Positions 7,618-15,293 of a stretch of 64,000 bases of DNA are shown one piece after another (position 1 is the first letter of the stretch; every line of letters begins with the position of its first letter). The DNA is taken from NCBI GenBank assembly GCA_002342035.1, contig DDPE01000041.1:1-64000 (forward strand), given 5' to 3'. This DNA comes from Asticcacaulis sp. UBA2476. Its GTDB lineage: Bacteria; Pseudomonadota; Alphaproteobacteria; Caulobacterales; Caulobacteraceae. A program made the translations under genes and the position numbers. The notes under the pieces were generated by a model that saw only the letters and a program-made list of their open reading frames with translations, was not told the DNA's origin and ran no database searches.

Positions 7618-8445
7618 TTACAACAACCGCTTACGGATAGCCTGCGACAGGAAGTCGATGGCGGTTACGGCCACCACGATCACAATCGCAATCGCCGAGG
7701 TGCGGGCATAGTCAAAGCTGTTGAGATTATCAAACAGCACCTGCCCGATGCCGCCCGCCCCGATAAGACCCAGCACGGTGGCTGAACGGGCGCTCGATTC
7801 AAACCTATAAAGCGCAAACGAGGTCCACAGGGGTGCTACCTGCGGGAACACCCCCCAGACGATTTCATGCAAACGGTTGCCGCCCGTGGCGCGCACGCCC
7901 TCGACCGGGGCCTTATCAATGGCTTCGACCGCTTCGGAAAATAGCTTGGCCAGCACGCCGGTATTGTGCAGCGCCAGCGCCAGCACCCCGGCCAGCGGCC
8001 CAAGCCCTACCGCCACCAGAAACAGCGTACCCATCACCAGTTCATTGACCGAGCGCAAAATGTCCATCAGGCGGCGGGCGATCTGCACAATCCACTGCGG
8101 CGCAATGTTTGAGGCACACAGCAGGCTAAGCGGAATAGCCATAACCACCGACAAAACCGTGCCCCAAATGGCGATCTGGATCGTCAGCCACATCTTATCG
8201 ACATAGTTGCGCCAGTCCGAAAAATTCGGGTGCAGATATTCCTTGAGCAGCGTTTGGGTATTGGCCGAGTTGGTGAACAACAGCTCGATATTGCCCATTT
8301 CGACCGCTTTGAAACTGGTCACCAGCAGGACAATAAGCACTGCCCAGCCGCCGTAGGTAATCAGGCGCGACATGAACGAGGTTTGAGGCGGGGCCAGGGT
8401 GGCCATATTCAGAGAGGCTTGGTCAGACGCGGCGGTTTTGGACAT
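7618..8445 (-). CDS. phnE: Phosphonate ABC transporter permease
   Basis: Inner-membrane permease of a phosphonate/phosphite/phosphate-ester importer, 275 residues. A long N-terminal helix (GGWAVLIVLLVTSFKAV) is followed by a periplasmic loop and the core permease bundle. The cytoplasmic EAA-type loop that docks on the ATPase is EGVRATGGNRLHEIVWGVFPQVAP, followed by LGLIGAGGIGQVLF. The ATG at 8445 has an AAGAGAG ribosome-binding site and lies 9 bp after phnD, the last gene of a phnC-phnD-phnE operon. No C-P lyase genes are in the window, so the transported ester or phosphonate and its fate are unknown. Confidence 0.92.
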   Translation of the reverse strand: MSKTAASDQASLNMATLAPPQTSFMSRLITYGGWAVLIVLLVTSFKAVEMGNIELLFTNSANTQTLLKEYLHPNFSDWRNYVDKMWLTIQIAIWGTVLSVVMAIPLSLLCASNIAPQWIVQIARRLMDILRSVNELVMGTLFLVAVGLGPLAGVLALALHNTGVLAKLFSEAVEAIDKAPVEGVRATGGNRLHEIVWGVFPQVAPLWTSFALYRFESSARSATVLGLIGAGGIGQVLFDNLNSFDYARTSAIAIVIVVAVTAIDFLSQAIRKRLL

Positions 8446-8454
8446 GAGGCTCTC

Positions 8455-9504
8455 TTATTGGGCCGACGCGGACGCATCCGCCTTAGCCTGAACCGGCGGC
8501 GCTTTTTTGATATAGGCGGCCTCTTCGACCTTGAGGGCATCATAGGCGGCCTGAGCCTTGTCTATCGCTGCCGCATCCCCGGCATTTTTGGCCTGCTGCA
8601 AGGCCTGTGTAGCCTCCATCAAACGCACCGGAATGAAGTGGTTATTGTCGTCCGGTTTGAAATTCCCGAAATAAAGGGCGCGCAGCACGGCCCGCTGACG
8701 GTCGGCCTCAGCGCCCTCGCCCGTGCCATAGGTCAGGAAAAATGAGCGCAGCTTTTCCTTAGCCGCCGGATCGAGATCCTTACGGTAGATCAGCACATCA
8801 TTGGGCAGAACCGGTGAGTTCCAGATCACCTTGATCTTGGCAAACTTTTCCGGATTGGTTTCTTCCAGTTCCCACAGCGCCGTCGAATTATTGGTCGCCG
8901 CATCGATCACACCGGCGGCCACCGCTTCGATATTAGCCTGATGGGAGGCGGAGCGCACATTTTTGAAGCAGGTATTGGGCTCCTTGCCCTGCGGCAGGAA
9001 GAAATAGGTCAGCGGCGCCAGCGTACCGGACGTTGATTTAACATCACCCATGCCAAAATTCAGCGTCTTATCGCAAACCAGAACCTGCTCCGCCGTAAGC
9101 GTCGATTTGGCGGGGACGATGATGACCGAAGTATAGCCTTCGACCCCGTCGGGATAGGTCGAATGGGCAAAAACCTCGCCTTCGGCCCGGCGAATGGCTT
9201 CAAGCCCTGCCGCATTGGAGAACCAGCCCGCCTGCACCTGATTAAAGCGCATCCCTTCGATCAGGGTGGTGTAGTTCGACGAATAGAACGGACGAATATT
9301 CAGGCCGGTTTCCTTGCGCATATCCTCAAACAGCGGCGTCCACAGCTTCTCAAGGTCCTGCGCCTTTTCGACCGACAGCACCGAGAACGCGATTTCCGGA
9401 TTGGCCGCGGCCTCATCGGGCTTTGAGCATGACGACAGGCCAAGCAGACCCGCCCCCGCCACAGCGGCCATCGCGCTTAAGATAAAATGTTTGCGCTTCA
9501 GCAT
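8455..9504 (-). CDS. phnD: Phosphonate ABC transporter, substrate-binding lipoprotein
   Basis: A 349-residue PhnD-type binding protein. The N-terminus has a lipoprotein signal with lipobox LSSC (lipidated Cys near residue 27), so it is anchored to a membrane rather than free. The family feature AFSVLSVEKAQDLEKLWTPLFEDM starts the mature domain, and SNAAGLEAI, DVKSTSGTL and SASHQANIEAVAAG correspond to ligand-pocket regions of this type II fold. A C-terminal Ala/Lys-rich helix is longer than in many homologues. Its ATG overlaps the phnC stop by one base (TGATG), which indicates translational coupling. Confidence 0.92.
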   Translation of the reverse strand: MLKRKHFILSAMAAVAGAGLLGLSSCSKPDEAAANPEIAFSVLSVEKAQDLEKLWTPLFEDMRKETGLNIRPFYSSNYTTLIEGMRFNQVQAGWFSNAAGLEAIRRAEGEVFAHSTYPDGVEGYTSVIIVPAKSTLTAEQVLVCDKTLNFGMGDVKSTSGTLAPLTYFFLPQGKEPNTCFKNVRSASHQANIEAVAAGVIDAATNNSTALWELEETNPEKFAKIKVIWNSPVLPNDVLIYRKDLDPAAKEKLRSFFLTYGTGEGAEADRQRAVLRALYFGNFKPDDNNHFIPVRLMEATQALQQAKNAGDAAAIDKAQAAYDALKVEEAAYIKKAPPVQAKADASASAQ

Positions 9505-10325
9505 CAGGATACCGCTCCTTCCCAGTAGGCGTCTTCGATCTCTTCGCCGTAGATATCTTTGAGTGTGTCTCCGCTCAGGCCCCCGGCCGGGCCATCATAG
9601 ACGATAACCCCGTCTTTTAGCGCCAGTATGCGGTCACAATAGCGTTTGGCATAGTCAACCTGGTGCAGGGTGACGATCACGCCGACCTTATCCTCAGTAT
9701 TGACCTTAACCAACAGCTCCATGACCTTGCGCGCCGTCACCGGATCAAGCGAGGCCACTGGCTCATCGGCCAGGATGACCTTGGCGTCCTGCACGATGGC
9801 ACGGGCAATCGCGCCGCGCTGCTGCTGCCCGCCGGATAAGGTATTGGCGCGTTGATTGGCTTTTGAGGCCACCCCGACATGATCAAGGGCGCGCATTACC
9901 GCCATTTTCTCATCCTTCGACCACAGGCCGAAAAAGCCGCGCAGGCCATTGACCTTACCAAGATGCCCAAGAGCGGCATTGGTGAACAACGACAACCGGC
10001 CTACCAGATTAAACTGCTGGGCGATCATGCCCAGATTCATGCGCGCCTGACGGACATTGCCGGCCAGACGGCCTTTTGACTGAATGGCCTGTCCCATGAC
10101 CTTGATCTCACCGCTGGAGGCATCATCAATCAGTAGCCCGCCGATTGAGCGCAAAAGCGTTGATTTACCCGATCCCGACGGCCCGATCAGGGCAATGCGC
10201 TCAGGCTTATCCATGGTGAAAGAGACATTGTTGAGGGCCTTAAGCGTTCCGCGCGGTTTGGCACCGTCGGCCTTGATCGTATAGGTTTTGGAGACAGCGC
10301 TCACCTCGACCAGCGGCTGCGGCAT
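9504..10325 (-). CDS. phnC: Phosphonate ABC transporter, ATP-binding protein
   Basis: The ATPase of the importer, 273 residues. Walker A is GPSGSGKST (residues 48-56), the ABC signature is LSGGQQQRGAIARAI, and Walker B is VILADEPVASLD. The ATG at 10325 has a GGGGG ribosome-binding site 8 bp upstream and begins MPQPLVEVSAVSKTY; a GTG seven codons earlier is less likely. First gene of phnCDE. The upstream 400 bp holds no convincing Pho box on the correct strand, in contrast to the two pstS-like genes, so its regulation may differ. Confidence 0.93.
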   Translation of the reverse strand: MPQPLVEVSAVSKTYTIKADGAKPRGTLKALNNVSFTMDKPERIALIGPSGSGKSTLLRSIGGLLIDDASSGEIKVMGQAIQSKGRLAGNVRQARMNLGMIAQQFNLVGRLSLFTNAALGHLGKVNGLRGFFGLWSKDEKMAVMRALDHVGVASKANQRANTLSGGQQQRGAIARAIVQDAKVILADEPVASLDPVTARKVMELLVKVNTEDKVGVIVTLHQVDYAKRYCDRILALKDGVIVYDGPAGGLSGDTLKDIYGEEIEDAYWEGAVS

Positions 10326-10603
10326 ATTTATACCCCCAAATTCCACGCAAAACCACGCTGTCGTTCACTGTACAGCGTCACCAAATGATTAACGTCCCTA
10401 CCCTTGCCCAAGTTTTGTAGTTTTGGCAACCACTTCGGTATGTCAGGCCCGCCAAAAGCGTCACCGCGTCATACTCAAACATAACTAAGAACTTGGCCCA
10501 AAACCTGCGAACTTTCAAAAGCGGATCATAGGGTTAATTGAATAACTTTGTTATATGAAACTTCACATTTCTGGCCTTTACACGAGAGCCTATATCTATA
10601 TAT

Positions 10604-10680
10604 TCCGCGCTTCCGGCGGACCCCGAAACATGCGGTCTCATGTGGGTCCAGATACGTTGATAAGGTATCTGGCATGAGAC
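10604..10680 (+). ncRNA. Structured 5' leader RNA of the ornithine decarboxylase gene (speF-RNA-like)
   Basis: Several perfect helices are packed into 77 nt, about 60 nt before the decarboxylase start. They are TCCGC/GCGGA (10604-10608 with 10616-10620), GGACCC/GGGTCC (10618-10623 with 10644-10649), AGATAC/GTATCT (10650-10655 with 10665-10670) and GTCTCATG/CATGAGAC (10635-10642 with 10673-10680). The second and fourth interlock as a pseudoknot, and the first and second share bases 10618-10620, so they exclude each other. That suggests a switch. An Rfam family named speF is known upstream of alphaproteobacterial ornithine decarboxylases; membership is my inference from position and gene. The rest of the 413-bp gap (10326-10603) shows nothing I can name. 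Confidence 0.6.
10630..10677 (+). CDS. Possible 15-residue leader peptide within the ornithine decarboxylase leader
   Basis: An ATG at 10630 opens a 15-codon frame, MRSHVGPDTLIRYLA, ending at a TGA that overlaps the 3' arm of the long helix. Ribosomes translating it would melt the AGATAC/GTATCT hairpin and the 8-bp helix, so translation could control the downstream gene, as peptide leaders do for speF in enterobacteria. The peptide has no similarity that I recognise to known arrest peptides. The only ribosome-binding candidate is a GGCGGA about 9 nt upstream. A chance ORF is quite possible. Confidence 0.28.
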   Translation: MRSHVGPDTLIRYLA

Positions 10681-10738
10681 TAGAGAAACACTCTGCTAAC
10701 GTCGGTCTGGGTTTAAACTTTATCTTGGGTGTCTGTGG

Positions 10739-12007
10739 ATGGAAATCTTCCCTACGGCCCTGGACCTGGTCCGCAAGCAGTCTCCGGAACGTCCCGTCGC
10801 TATGGTGCGACGTGCTGCTGTTTCCGTCGCGGCCCAATGGTTTCAGGCTAATTTTAAAGGCGATGTCTTTTATGCCGTTAAGGCAAATCCGTCGGCGTGG
10901 GTGATTGAAACCCTGCGCGATGCGGGGATTTCGTCGTTCGATGTCGCCTCACTGGGCGAAGTCGAGCTGGTGCGCTCCTTAGCGCCCGAAGCGCGCCTGG
11001 CTTTCATGCACCCGGTCAAGAGCCGGTCGGCCATTACCCGCGCCTATTTTGATTACGGCGTGCGCACCTTTAGCCTCGATACCCATGACGAACTGCGCAA
11101 GATTCTGGATGCCACCGGCAATGCCAAGGATCTGAACCTGATCGTGCGTCTGGCGACCTCCGGCGAAGGCTCGAACCTGCCGCTGACCAATAAGTTTGGC
11201 GCTCAGGCGCACGAAGCCCCGGCCCTGCTGCTGGCCACCCGTCAGGCGACGCAAGACCTGATGGGCATTTCGTTCCATGTCGGTTCGCAATGTATGCGCC
11301 CAACCGCCTACGCTGCCGCCATGTCCGCCGCCTCGCGCTCACTGGTGCGGGCCGGTGTGTTCGCCGATATCGTCGATGTCGGCGGCGGCTTCCCGTCGGT
11401 TTACCCCGGCATGGTGCCACCGGCTCTGGCCGAATATATGGATGTCATCGACCGCGCCTTTGAAGACATGAAGGTCCACGAAACCACAGAACTGTGGGCC
11501 GAACCGGGCCGCTCGCTGGTAGCGGAATCGACCTCGGTGCTGACGCGCGTTGAACTGCGCAAAGGCGATGCGCTGTACCTTAATGATGGTTCCTACGGCA
11601 CCTTGTTTGACGCCACCCACGCCAAATGGCCGTTCCCGGTCAAGCTGGTGCGCGCCGATGGCACTGATGCTGAGGGCGAACTGCGCCCGTTCCGCTTCTA
11701 TGGCCCTACCTGTGACTCCATAGACCACATGCCGGGGCCGTTCTGGCTGCCAGCCGATGTGCGCGAAGGCGACTATATCGAAATCGGCATGCTGGGCGCT
11801 TACGGTGTGGCTATGGCGACCGGCTTTAACGGCTATGGTCAGACCGACACGGTATTTATGGACGATGCGCCGATGGCGTCGCTGTTCGGCCTTGGCCCGC
11901 GCCATATCTCCACCCCGCGCAGCGCCTATGACACATATGAAGACAATAAGGTTGTGCGTCTGAACCGCCCCAAGGGCGGTAAACGCGGTAAGAAGCGGAG
12001 CAAGTAA
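10739..12007 (+). CDS. Ornithine decarboxylase, PLP fold III
   Basis: Decarboxylates ornithine to putrescine (some relatives also accept lysine). This is the alanine-racemase-fold group IV type, 422 residues. PLP binds Lys48 in FYAVKANP; SFHVGSQC and DVGGGFPSVYPG line the cofactor pocket; the phosphate-binding EPGRSLVAE follows. The catalytic cysteine from the partner subunit is C325 in GPTCDSIDH. The C-terminus ends in a basic tail (RPKGGKRGKKRSK) longer than the usual alphaproteobacterial protein. The ATG at 10739 is the only reasonable start. The gene is preceded by the structured leader and followed without a gap by a small membrane protein gene. Confidence 0.92.
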   Translation: MEIFPTALDLVRKQSPERPVAMVRRAAVSVAAQWFQANFKGDVFYAVKANPSAWVIETLRDAGISSFDVASLGEVELVRSLAPEARLAFMHPVKSRSAITRAYFDYGVRTFSLDTHDELRKILDATGNAKDLNLIVRLATSGEGSNLPLTNKFGAQAHEAPALLLATRQATQDLMGISFHVGSQCMRPTAYAAAMSAASRSLVRAGVFADIVDVGGGFPSVYPGMVPPALAEYMDVIDRAFEDMKVHETTELWAEPGRSLVAESTSVLTRVELRKGDALYLNDGSYGTLFDATHAKWPFPVKLVRADGTDAEGELRPFRFYGPTCDSIDHMPGPFWLPADVREGDYIEIGMLGAYGVAMATGFNGYGQTDTVFMDDAPMASLFGLGPRHISTPRSAYDTYEDNKVVRLNRPKGGKRGKKRSK

Positions 12008-12220
12008 ATGAAAGGCCTTAGAGCAATTATCGGCATAATAATTGCCGTATTTGTTCTACGCTTTTTTAGCCTCTTCTTAGGCCAAGGAAACACCCTGCCT
12101 ATCGCGGACATTGCGCTTAAGGCGCTAATATTTACGCTGGCATGCTCATGTCTGCTTATCATTGTCTGGATATCGCTAGGCATATGGGCAAGAAATGTAA
12201 AAACAAAATCTGAGAAATAA
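12008..12220 (+). CDS. Small two-helix membrane protein, hypothetical
   Basis: I do not recognise this 70-residue protein. Two hydrophobic segments are visible, IIGIIIAVFVLRFFSLFL (about residues 7-24) and ALIFTLACSCLLIIVWISLGIWA (about 39-61), joined by a short polar loop; the C-terminus is basic (RNVKTKSEK). Its ATG immediately follows the decarboxylase stop, so it should be co-transcribed and perhaps translationally coupled. It is richer in A and T than its neighbours. A role in polyamine handling is only guilt by association. Confidence 0.55.
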   Translation: MKGLRAIIGIIIAVFVLRFFSLFLGQGNTLPIADIALKALIFTLACSCLLIIVWISLGIWARNVKTKSEK

Positions 12221-12394
12221 CCCTCGCAGAACTGTCATCAAAACCTTATTTGCCAAAGCCTTTCGCTTGGTTTATAGGAGCCGCAGTTTTTATCTTAGTT
12301 GTGCTAACACTCCGCTCTTAGAGCACAGATTTGCCTCCCCATCGCGCCGTCTGGGGGATTACGGGCACTCCCTCTCCGCAAGGGGAAGGGGGCG

Positions 12395-12420
12395 CATGGG
12401 GGAAACTGGTTTCCCCCATG
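12395..12420 (+). repeat. 12-bp perfect palindromic hairpin upstream of the deoxyhypusine synthase-like gene
   Basis: The arms CATGGGGGAAAC (12395-12406) and GTTTCCCCCATG (12409-12420) are exact inverted copies with a 2-bp centre. The element ends 47 bp before the downstream start and follows a G/C-rich stretch (12366-12392) with a CTCTCCGCAAGGGGAAG hairpin. It has no T tract. It could be a leader structure, an operator or a remnant of a dispersed palindromic repeat. Confidence 0.6.
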
Positions 12421-12467
12421 ATGTAATGACGGGCGTCCACCTTAATCTCCTCTCAAAGGACCAAGAG

Positions 12468-13520
12468 ATGAACGCTGATACCCCCCAATCAAACACCAAA
12501 GCCGCCCTGCTCGCTGAAACGGTAGAGCACGTCGATATGACCTCGTTCGACGCGCGCCCGATTATCGACGCCATGCGCAAAATGTCATTCTCGTCGCGCG
12601 ACACCGCCCGCGCCGCCGATATCTTCAACATGGCTCTCGAAGACAAGGCCTGCTCGCCCTGGCTGATTCTCGCCGGTTCGACCTCGGCGGGCGGCTGCAT
12701 GCACGTCTACCGCGACATGGTGAAGTTCGGCATGATCGACGCCGTGGTCGCCACCGGCGCCTCGATCGTCGACATGGATTTCTTTGAAGCCCTCGGCTTC
12801 AAGCACTATCAGGCCGCCGGTCAGGTGGACGACAATGTCCTCCGCGAAAACTATATCGACCGCATCTACGACACCTATATCGACGAAGAAGAGCTTCAGG
12901 CCTGCGATCACACGATTCTGGAAATCTGCAACCGCCTTGAGCCGCGCGGCTATTCCTCGCGTGAGTTCATCTGGGAAATGGGCAAGTGGCTGTCGGAAGG
13001 CAATGCCAAAAAGCCCGGTTCGTTGATCCAGACCGCCTATGAGAACAATGTGCCGATCTTCTGTCCGGCCTTTGTCGACTCATCCGCCGGTTTCGGCCTT
13101 GTCAAGCACCAGAAAGAGCGCATTGCCGCCAAGCAGCCTTACCTGATGATCGACGCGGTGGCTGACTTCCGCGAACTGACCGACATCAAGATCGCAGCCG
13201 GCACCACCGGCCTGTTCATGGTCGGCGGCGGCGTACCGAAGAACTTTGCTCAGGACACCGTCGTCTGCGCTGAAATCCTCGGCGTCGAAGCTGACATGCA
13301 CAAATATGCCGTACAGATCACGGTCGCTGATGTACGCGACGGCGCCTGCTCGTCCTCAACGCTTAAGGAAGCCGCTTCGTGGGGCAAGGTCGATACCACC
13401 TATGAACAAATGGTCTTCGCAGAAGCGACAACGGTCGTGCCGCTGATCGCCTCGGACGCCTATCACCGTGGTGCCTGGAAGACACGCGAAGCTCGCGGCT
13501 GGGCCAAGCTGTTCTTATAA
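12468..13520 (+). CDS. Deoxyhypusine synthase-like protein
   Basis: A 350-residue NAD-dependent member of the deoxyhypusine synthase family. Eukaryotic members transfer the aminobutyl group of spermidine to eIF5A; bacteria lack eIF5A, and some bacterial members make homospermidine or have unknown roles. Visible are the NAD-binding AGSTSAGGC, VATGASIVDMDF and GGGVPKNF stretches, and the catalytic lysine K307 in EAASWGKV, equivalent to the human SWGKI lysine. The start at 12468 is set by AAAGGA 8 bp upstream; the 67 earlier codons in frame lie in repeat-like DNA. Its position between ornithine decarboxylase and the agmatine pathway genes supports a polyamine substrate. Confidence 0.85.
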   Translation: MNADTPQSNTKAALLAETVEHVDMTSFDARPIIDAMRKMSFSSRDTARAADIFNMALEDKACSPWLILAGSTSAGGCMHVYRDMVKFGMIDAVVATGASIVDMDFFEALGFKHYQAAGQVDDNVLRENYIDRIYDTYIDEEELQACDHTILEICNRLEPRGYSSREFIWEMGKWLSEGNAKKPGSLIQTAYENNVPIFCPAFVDSSAGFGLVKHQKERIAAKQPYLMIDAVADFRELTDIKIAAGTTGLFMVGGGVPKNFAQDTVVCAEILGVEADMHKYAVQITVADVRDGACSSSTLKEAASWGKVDTTYEQMVFAEATTVVPLIASDAYHRGAWKTREARGWAKLFL

Positions 13521-13680
13521 AAATGTCATAAAAAATGAGGATTTTCTCATTTTACCTCTTTCCTTTTTGGGATTAGGACTTATGTAACATCCATCGGCTA
13601 TGATGTATCGCAACAGCGAAATTATAGCCCACAAGTCAGTCGCCGGAATCATCCCCCCCCTCGAAACCGGCGACATGCGC

Positions 13681-13717
13681 GGCCGTCCTTGCCCCCCAAG
13701 GACGGCCGTTTCTATTT
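13681..13717 (+). terminator. Strong intrinsic terminator
   Basis: An 11-bp perfect stem, GGCCGTCCTTG (13681-13691) and CAAGGACGGCC (13697-13707), with a C5 loop, is followed by GTTTCTATTT. It acts on the plus strand. It lies 160 bp after the deoxyhypusine synthase-like gene. The intervening DNA has a weaker AAATGAG/CTCATTT hairpin right after the stop and a CGCCGG/CCGGCG pairing, so the terminator may end that mRNA or a separate small transcript. Confidence 0.75.
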
Positions 13718-13790
13718 CAAACGACAATGCAGCAAGGACGGCGGCGAGGCGCCGCGGCCGATACTTGGAGCAAACTGACAATTCAGTGGG

Positions 13791-15239
13791 TCATTGGCTG
13801 GCTTTCATAATAACCAAGCCATTACGATAACGGTGAACAACCAACGCCACCCGCTCACGGTTGGTCAGGTTAAGCCGTTCCAGCAAGAAAGCCTCATCCG
13901 TCGTTTCGCTGATAAAGCCGCTATGTTCGACCCAGACCACGATCCGGCAATTGATATCAGAGACATCGGCCACCTGATCTGAGCCGACCACCTTAAGGCC
14001 GGTGCCGCGCAGCAGGTACTCATAGGTAAACGGAAAAATCGGCTGTACCTGCGCGTCGGGATAGGTCAGGCCGCGTATCGTCTGTGAGGGACAGGCCTGC
14101 GCATTGGCCCGCACCACCTCAGCCCCGCGCCAGACGGGCTTGGCGCTCAGTTCCGCCCACGACACCAGCAGACTCATCACCACCGAGATTAGCACAAGTA
14201 TGGTCGCCGCCCCTTTACGCAACCGCGACGGCTCCGTGCGCCAGACCTCACACACCGCCATCGCCAGCAGCATCATCAGCGCCGGAAACCCGACCGCGAA
14301 ATAACGATAGTGCAGGATCGGCACCTTGGCCGAAATCACAAACGGCCCGATCAGAAAGATCAGCGCCACCACAGCCACCATCAGCGCGGATCGGCGAAAC
14401 ACGGGCGAGCTTAAGGCCACGATCAGCGCCACCGCCCAGATGATCACCACCCAAACCGGCCCAATTAAGACCCGCACAATACCGTCGATCGTGCTTTTGA
14501 TATGCTCAGGCGCAAAGCTGATCCAGCCGATATTGCGCAAGTTTCCGCCTTCCTGATGATGCACGCCCATAAACCAGATCAGGAATGGCACACTGCAGGC
14601 CGCCCCAAGCATCAATCCTGCCCGCCAGACTGGCGCGCGCCGGGAAACCAGACCTTCAATCATCAGTGCCGCCGCTAAGGCCCCCGCAAACAGCGCGCCG
14701 TAGACATGACTTAAACCCGTCACCGCGCCGAGTACCGCCAACAGCGCAACCCGCCCGCGCCCCTGCGCGATAAACCGCATGACCAGCACCGCCAGCACGG
14801 CGCTTAAACCTATGGCCAGCATATAGGCGCGCACTTCCTGCACATAGATCAGAGTAGCGGCATTGAGCAAAAACAGGATCGCCAGCCCATATCCCAAAAG
14901 CGCCCTACCATCACGGCGCATAGTCATGACAATCGCGGCGACCGTGGCCATAACCACCGTAAAATTCAGGATCAAACCCGCCAGCCGCGCCTCCGGCACG
15001 ACCTGCCTTAAGCCATACAACAACCAGAAATGAAGCGGGGGATTGGTCTCATAGCGCAGCCGGTCAAACTGAAGCTGCCACGGACTGATCGACGGATCTG
15101 TCGCCCAGACCGTAAACAGCTCATCGGTCCACAGTCCGCCACGAAGGGCATTGATCACGAACAGAACGCAAAAAACGGTTCTGGCCAGAACACACAGCCC
15201 CTGCCAAAACCGTTCATCATTTATGCCTTTGCCATCCAT
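13791..15239 (-). CDS. Polytopic membrane glycosyltransferase, GT39/ArnT-like
   Basis: A 482-residue inner-membrane protein of the GT-C type that would transfer a sugar from a polyprenyl-phosphate donor to an acceptor on the periplasmic side. The first periplasmic loop has the acidic motif WTDELFTVW, the usual catalytic Asp-Glu of this superfamily, followed by ETNPPLHFWLLYGL. About ten further hydrophobic segments follow, and the C-terminal 100 residues form a soluble domain. Donor and acceptor cannot be told. The ATG at 15239 has no clear ribosome-binding site, and a short CTGAG/CTCAG hairpin lies just upstream. It interrupts the polyamine genes and looks unrelated to them. Confidence 0.75.
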   Translation of the reverse strand: MDGKGINDERFWQGLCVLARTVFCVLFVINALRGGLWTDELFTVWATDPSISPWQLQFDRLRYETNPPLHFWLLYGLRQVVPEARLAGLILNFTVVMATVAAIVMTMRRDGRALLGYGLAILFLLNAATLIYVQEVRAYMLAIGLSAVLAVLVMRFIAQGRGRVALLAVLGAVTGLSHVYGALFAGALAAALMIEGLVSRRAPVWRAGLMLGAACSVPFLIWFMGVHHQEGGNLRNIGWISFAPEHIKSTIDGIVRVLIGPVWVVIIWAVALIVALSSPVFRRSALMVAVVALIFLIGPFVISAKVPILHYRYFAVGFPALMMLLAMAVCEVWRTEPSRLRKGAATILVLISVVMSLLVSWAELSAKPVWRGAEVVRANAQACPSQTIRGLTYPDAQVQPIFPFTYEYLLRGTGLKVVGSDQVADVSDINCRIVVWVEHSGFISETTDEAFLLERLNLTNRERVALVVHRYRNGLVIMKASQ

Positions 15240-15293
15240 ACACTGAGCATTTCTCAGGGCTGGCGGGAAAGCAATATAAATTAAGCCAAATAC

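Noticed and set aside
10355..10382. Pho box upstream of phnC
   Set aside because: The CTGTCGT-like repeats are on the wrong strand for phnC and have a 10-bp period.
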